DNA of 22,679 nt from a virus. The translations under genes and the position numbers were made by a program. The notes under the pieces are model-generated. The model was given only the letters and a program-made list of their open reading frames with translations, made no database searches and was not told the DNA's origin. The stretch spans positions 1-22,679 of IMG/VR virus record IMGVR_UViG_3300029319_000556; one strand, written 5' to 3'. This document shows, piece after piece, positions 20,825-22,679 of the stretch; positions within the stretch are counted from its first letter, which is position 1, and every line of letters begins with the position of its first letter.

Positions 20825-21216
20825 TACGCTGCTTCAACAGTTGTTTCTGGAACCTCTACTGGAGGCGGTGCCATTGGTGATTCTTTATCACTCTCTAGTT
20901 CAATATTATTCTTTAAACAATAATCTTTGAGAATATTGTCATGTGGGTCGTAGATAGTAACTAACCAATCTGCTGGAATTACAAATGATCTTTGTTTAGA
21001 AAGAGGTGCCCAGTGGGTGTATTTGACAGAATACTTTGTACGTGGTCCTTCTTCACCTTCTACTTGAAGTTCATCAGATTCTTCAGCGGTGAGTTGCATT
21101 ACAAATGGATTTGAAAGATGATAAGCAACAATGCCTTTCTTTTCAGTGTCCATAATTTCTTTGGCGTCAGAAATAACATCTTCGCCAGATTTCAACAACA
21201 TAACTTTAACGGTCAT
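20824..21216 (-). CDS. Small Sm-like protein, paralog B (130 aa)
   Basis: Begins MTVKVMLLKSGEDVISDAKE and continues with YHLSNPFVMQL, an acidic hairpin, then YTHWAPLSKQRSFVIPADWL and TIYDPHDNILKDYCLKNN. Strands and C-terminal helix align with paralog C (RWNPLTPDTQIAVNPDWVIS, EPMMSIVESYIKMTQ). The last 25 residues are Pro/Glu-rich and probably flexible. The position, between a nucleotidyltransferase-fold protein and the polymerase, suggests a nucleic-acid role; no catalytic residues are visible. The start overlaps the previous gene by four bases. Confidence 0.78.
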   Translation of the reverse strand: MTVKVMLLKSGEDVISDAKEIMDTEKKGIVAYHLSNPFVMQLTAEESDELQVEGEEGPRTKYSVKYTHWAPLSKQRSFVIPADWLVTIYDPHDNILKDYCLKNNIELESDKESPMAPPPVEVPETTVEAA

Positions 21217-21920
21217 AGTGATAATGTAGTGTCTTCTAAATGTCTAATGTGGTTTGATAGTTTATCAAGGTATCCACGATTTCGTAACTCTTTGAACACT
21301 AGGTTCTCTAGAGCGAACTCTCCACCTTGTTGAATTGCAGACGCTCTCATGTCACGAATTCTCTTTTGAAGTTTTCGTAGAACGTCAGCATCATCTGCTT
21401 CATTCTCAATGAGATCATCAATCTTCTCCATCATATCACGAATCTTGCGAATAAGCAAGGGGTCTGCAAGATTAACCTTAACTTTGTTAGGTGACAATAA
21501 CCATTTGTCTTGAATGATGGAATACACACCTTGGTTAGCAGGTAGTGGATCTCTCTCATCTTGAGCATATAACTCAACAGGATGAGCATAGATTTTAATG
21601 TCGTGGACGAGTGCCCACAACTTCTTTTTGTCTCTTAGATAATCATCTAAAAGATCTGGGCAGTCAGCAATTTGACTTTTGTCTACAACTAAGTGAAGGT
21701 CTAGATCAGAAAATCTAGTGTAATTGTAGTTAGCGTTACCACCAACCAGAATCATATCTTTTACTGCATTGGACGGAATCTTAGCAAAATCTGCCCATTT
21801 GTTTCCAATCTGTAAAAGTTTATCTTTTACTTCTGGTTTGAGAACGCCATCTTCCCAAAACTTGATATTTAATTCTTGGTTATACATCAGAGTCAATCTG
21901 AGTTTTTGGAACGTCTTCAC
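21213..21920 (-). CDS. Nucleotidyltransferase-fold protein (235 aa, GTG start)
   Basis: Contains VGGNANYNYTRFSDLDLHLV (59-78): the Gly-Gly turn followed by S-D72-x-D74, the first catalytic signature of the polymerase-beta-like nucleotidyltransferase superfamily. VELYAQD (107-113 region) may provide the third acid. The C-terminal half is helical, basic and acidic mixed (MEKIDDLIENEADDADVLRK). Substrate is unknown: RNA tailing, protein modification and toxin-like roles are all known in the superfamily. I chose GTG 21920 because AGGA lies five bases before it and a late-type GATAAATA lies 23 bases upstream; an ATG eleven codons later has no Shine-Dalgarno. Confidence 0.83.
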   Translation of the reverse strand: MKTFQKLRLTLMYNQELNIKFWEDGVLKPEVKDKLLQIGNKWADFAKIPSNAVKDMILVGGNANYNYTRFSDLDLHLVVDKSQIADCPDLLDDYLRDKKKLWALVHDIKIYAHPVELYAQDERDPLPANQGVYSIIQDKWLLSPNKVKVNLADPLLIRKIRDMMEKIDDLIENEADDADVLRKLQKRIRDMRASAIQQGGEFALENLVFKELRNRGYLDKLSNHIRHLEDTTLSL

Positions 21921-21941
21921 TACTATCCTATCACTTTTTTA

Positions 21942-22310
21942 TTATTTATCAACTACCTCAGTTTCGGTAAGAGTAGTTTCCTCAGGTTGTGTCATCTTAA
22001 TATAACTTTCAACAATGCTCATCATAGGTTCAGAAATAGAAATAACCCAATCAGGATTAACTGCAATTTGAGTGTCTGGAGTAAGTGGGTTCCACCTAGA
22101 AAGAAGAATCTTATACTGACCTTTAATACTTTGACGTGCTTCAGGATCTTCAATATCAAATTCTAATTCAGAACCTTCAAGAGGTTCAATCTTTACACAG
22201 TGAGGGTTGTTGAATACAAATGCTTGTCTACGTTGTTTATCATCAACCGCTTCTTGTAGTTCAGTCACAACATATTCCCCAGATTTTAGGGAAACAATCT
22301 TTATTGCCAT
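21942..22310 (-). CDS. Small Sm-like protein, paralog C (122 aa)
   Basis: Begins MAIKIVSLKSGEYVVTELQE and has the same layout as paralog B: strand pair, FNNPHCVKI, an acidic segment, ILLSRWNPLTPDTQIAVNPD and a C-terminal helix, then an acidic Thr/Glu-rich tail (EETTLTETEVVDK). It is the first gene after the strong early promoter at 22335-22363, so this small family is expected early in infection. Function is unknown; an RNA-binding or clamp-like adaptor role is only a guess. Confidence 0.8.
   Translation of the reverse strand: MAIKIVSLKSGEYVVTELQEAVDDKQRRQAFVFNNPHCVKIEPLEGSELEFDIEDPEARQSIKGQYKILLSRWNPLTPDTQIAVNPDWVISISEPMMSIVESYIKMTQPEETTLTETEVVDK
21943..21950 (-). promoter_or_regulatory. 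Late-type promoter of the nucleotidyltransferase gene
   Basis: Minus strand GATAAATA (one mismatch to TATAAATA), 23 bases before the GTG at 21920. The spacing supports the GTG start. Confidence 0.5.
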
Positions 22311-22334
22311 TTTAATATAGTTGGTTTAATTTAT

Positions 22335-22363
22335 ATTATAAAGAGGTCTTAACGATTTGTCAA
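22335..22363 (-). promoter_or_regulatory. Consensus sigma70-like (early) promoter
   Basis: Minus strand TTGACA, exactly 17 bases, TATAAT: both hexamers are perfect. It lies 25 bases before the ATG at 22310. The -35 overlaps a GGTCTT/AAGACC inverted repeat followed by TCTTTAT, a possible terminator for the upstream hsp20 gene. Confidence 0.85.
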
Positions 22364-22366
22364 GAC
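22342..22366 (-). terminator. Possible weak terminator overlapping the early promoter
   Basis: Minus strand GGTCTT, 11-base loop, AAGACC, then TCTTTAT. The stem is six base pairs and the T-run is imperfect, so termination of hsp20 transcripts would be partial at best. Confidence 0.35.
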
Positions 22367-22391
22367 CCCCTGTTGATTTATTTATTTGATA

Positions 22392-22679
22392 TTATAGATA
22401 CTCTTTTCTTGCATGGTGTTCTGGAATAATCTTGCCTAGTGTAACTGTAAGAAGTCCATCTGCAAATGATACATCTTTAACTTCAACGTCATCAGATAGC
22501 GACCATGACCTTGAGAAAGATCTCTGTGCTAGTCCTCTATGACTATATGTTTCTTTTTCTTTTTCTTCTTTAGTTCCTTCAACGATTAACTTACCATATT
22601 CCGTGTAAACTTTAACTTCTTTCTTTTTGAATCCTGCAAGTGCAATCTCTAATCTGGATTCAACGTTGTTTACATGAAC
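22392..22679 (-). CDS. hsp20: Small heat shock protein Hsp20 / alpha-crystallin, C-terminal part
   Basis: ATP-independent holdase chaperone. 95 codons before TAA are visible; the start lies beyond the right edge. The alpha-crystallin domain is seen in the NNVESRLEIALAGFKKKEVK strand pair, GKLIVEGTKEEKEKE, HRGLAQRSFSRSWSLSDDV, and the GLLTVTLGKIIPEHHARKEY end. An A-x-x-x-L-x-V-x-L-like tail, DGLLTVTLGKIIPE, is typical. T4-like cyanophages usually carry one hsp20 near the replication genes, thought to protect virion or host photosynthetic proteins. The 81 bases after its stop hold the early promoter of the next operon. Confidence 0.95.
   Translation of the reverse strand, partial: VHVNNVESRLEIALAGFKKKEVKVYTEYGKLIVEGTKEEKEKETYSHRGLAQRSFSRSWSLSDDVEVKDVSFADGLLTVTLGKIIPEHHARKEYL

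Noticed and set aside
22379-22386. AATAAATA on the minus strand upstream of the Sm-like operon
   Set aside because: Distance to the next start (69 bases) does not fit the 20-26-base spacing of the other late elements, and the consensus early promoter lies between.
1-22679. Search for tRNA genes, CRISPR repeats and insertion sequences
   Set aside because: No cloverleaf-like segment, regularly spaced repeat or terminal inverted repeat was noticed by eye; gaps between genes are too short for most.

Overview
The window is a tightly packed, AT-rich block of a T4-like cyanophage genome (a myovirus of marine Prochlorococcus or Synechococcus). Every gene I accept lies on the minus strand, so transcription runs from base 22679 towards base 1. 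The assignment rests on T4-type replication proteins (gp43 polymerase, UvsX, gp41 helicase, gp61-like primase), T4-type late promoters (TATAAATA and close variants), and cyanobacterial auxiliary metabolic genes (psbA, three hli genes, a plastoquinol terminal oxidase, cpeT, mazG, nrdA/nrdB). The host genus cannot be fixed from this sequence alone.

Layout in the direction of transcription. (1) 22679-20555: the C-terminal part of an Hsp20 chaperone, then a near-perfect sigma70-type promoter, three small related proteins with an Sm-like look, and a nucleotidyltransferase-fold protein. (2) 20577-14782: the replication and recombination core, gp43, uvsX, a 2-oxoglutarate/Fe(II) oxygenase, gp41 helicase and mazG, joined by short overlaps. 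(3) 14751-11442: probable late or structural genes placed inside the replication region: a 359-aa protein of unknown function, a 447-aa modular protein with an internal late promoter and start, a 63-aa protein and an Ig-like virion protein, several with their own late promoter. (4) 11434-5633: three conserved phage hypotheticals, primase, and class Ia ribonucleotide reductase nrdA-nrdB. (5) 5636-3306: a three-helix membrane protein, two tiny proteins, PTOX (split by a one-base frameshift), a hypothetical, a GIY-YIG nuclease-like protein and cpeT. (6) 3283-2678: a tail-collar/fibre protein with a terminator. (7) 2587-1: a photosynthesis block with promoters for early expression: three hli genes, a run of very small membrane or soluble proteins, then psbA (D1), which runs off the left edge.

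The photosynthesis genes would keep host photosystem II supplied with D1 and protected from excess light, while PTOX can pass electrons to oxygen. NrdA/NrdB and MazG feed or shape the dNTP pool used by gp43, gp41, gp61 and UvsX. Regulation is readable: near-consensus sigma70-like promoters (TTGACA, 17-18 bp, TATNNT) precede psbA, the hli cluster and the Sm-like operon, with weaker candidates before cpeT and mazG. NATAAATA or ACTAAATA late elements recur 20-26 bases upstream of start codons of several genes, and this spacing decided several starts. No tRNA, CRISPR array or insertion sequence was seen. No stretch over 300 bases lacks a gene; the longest is the 153-base psbA leader (546-698).
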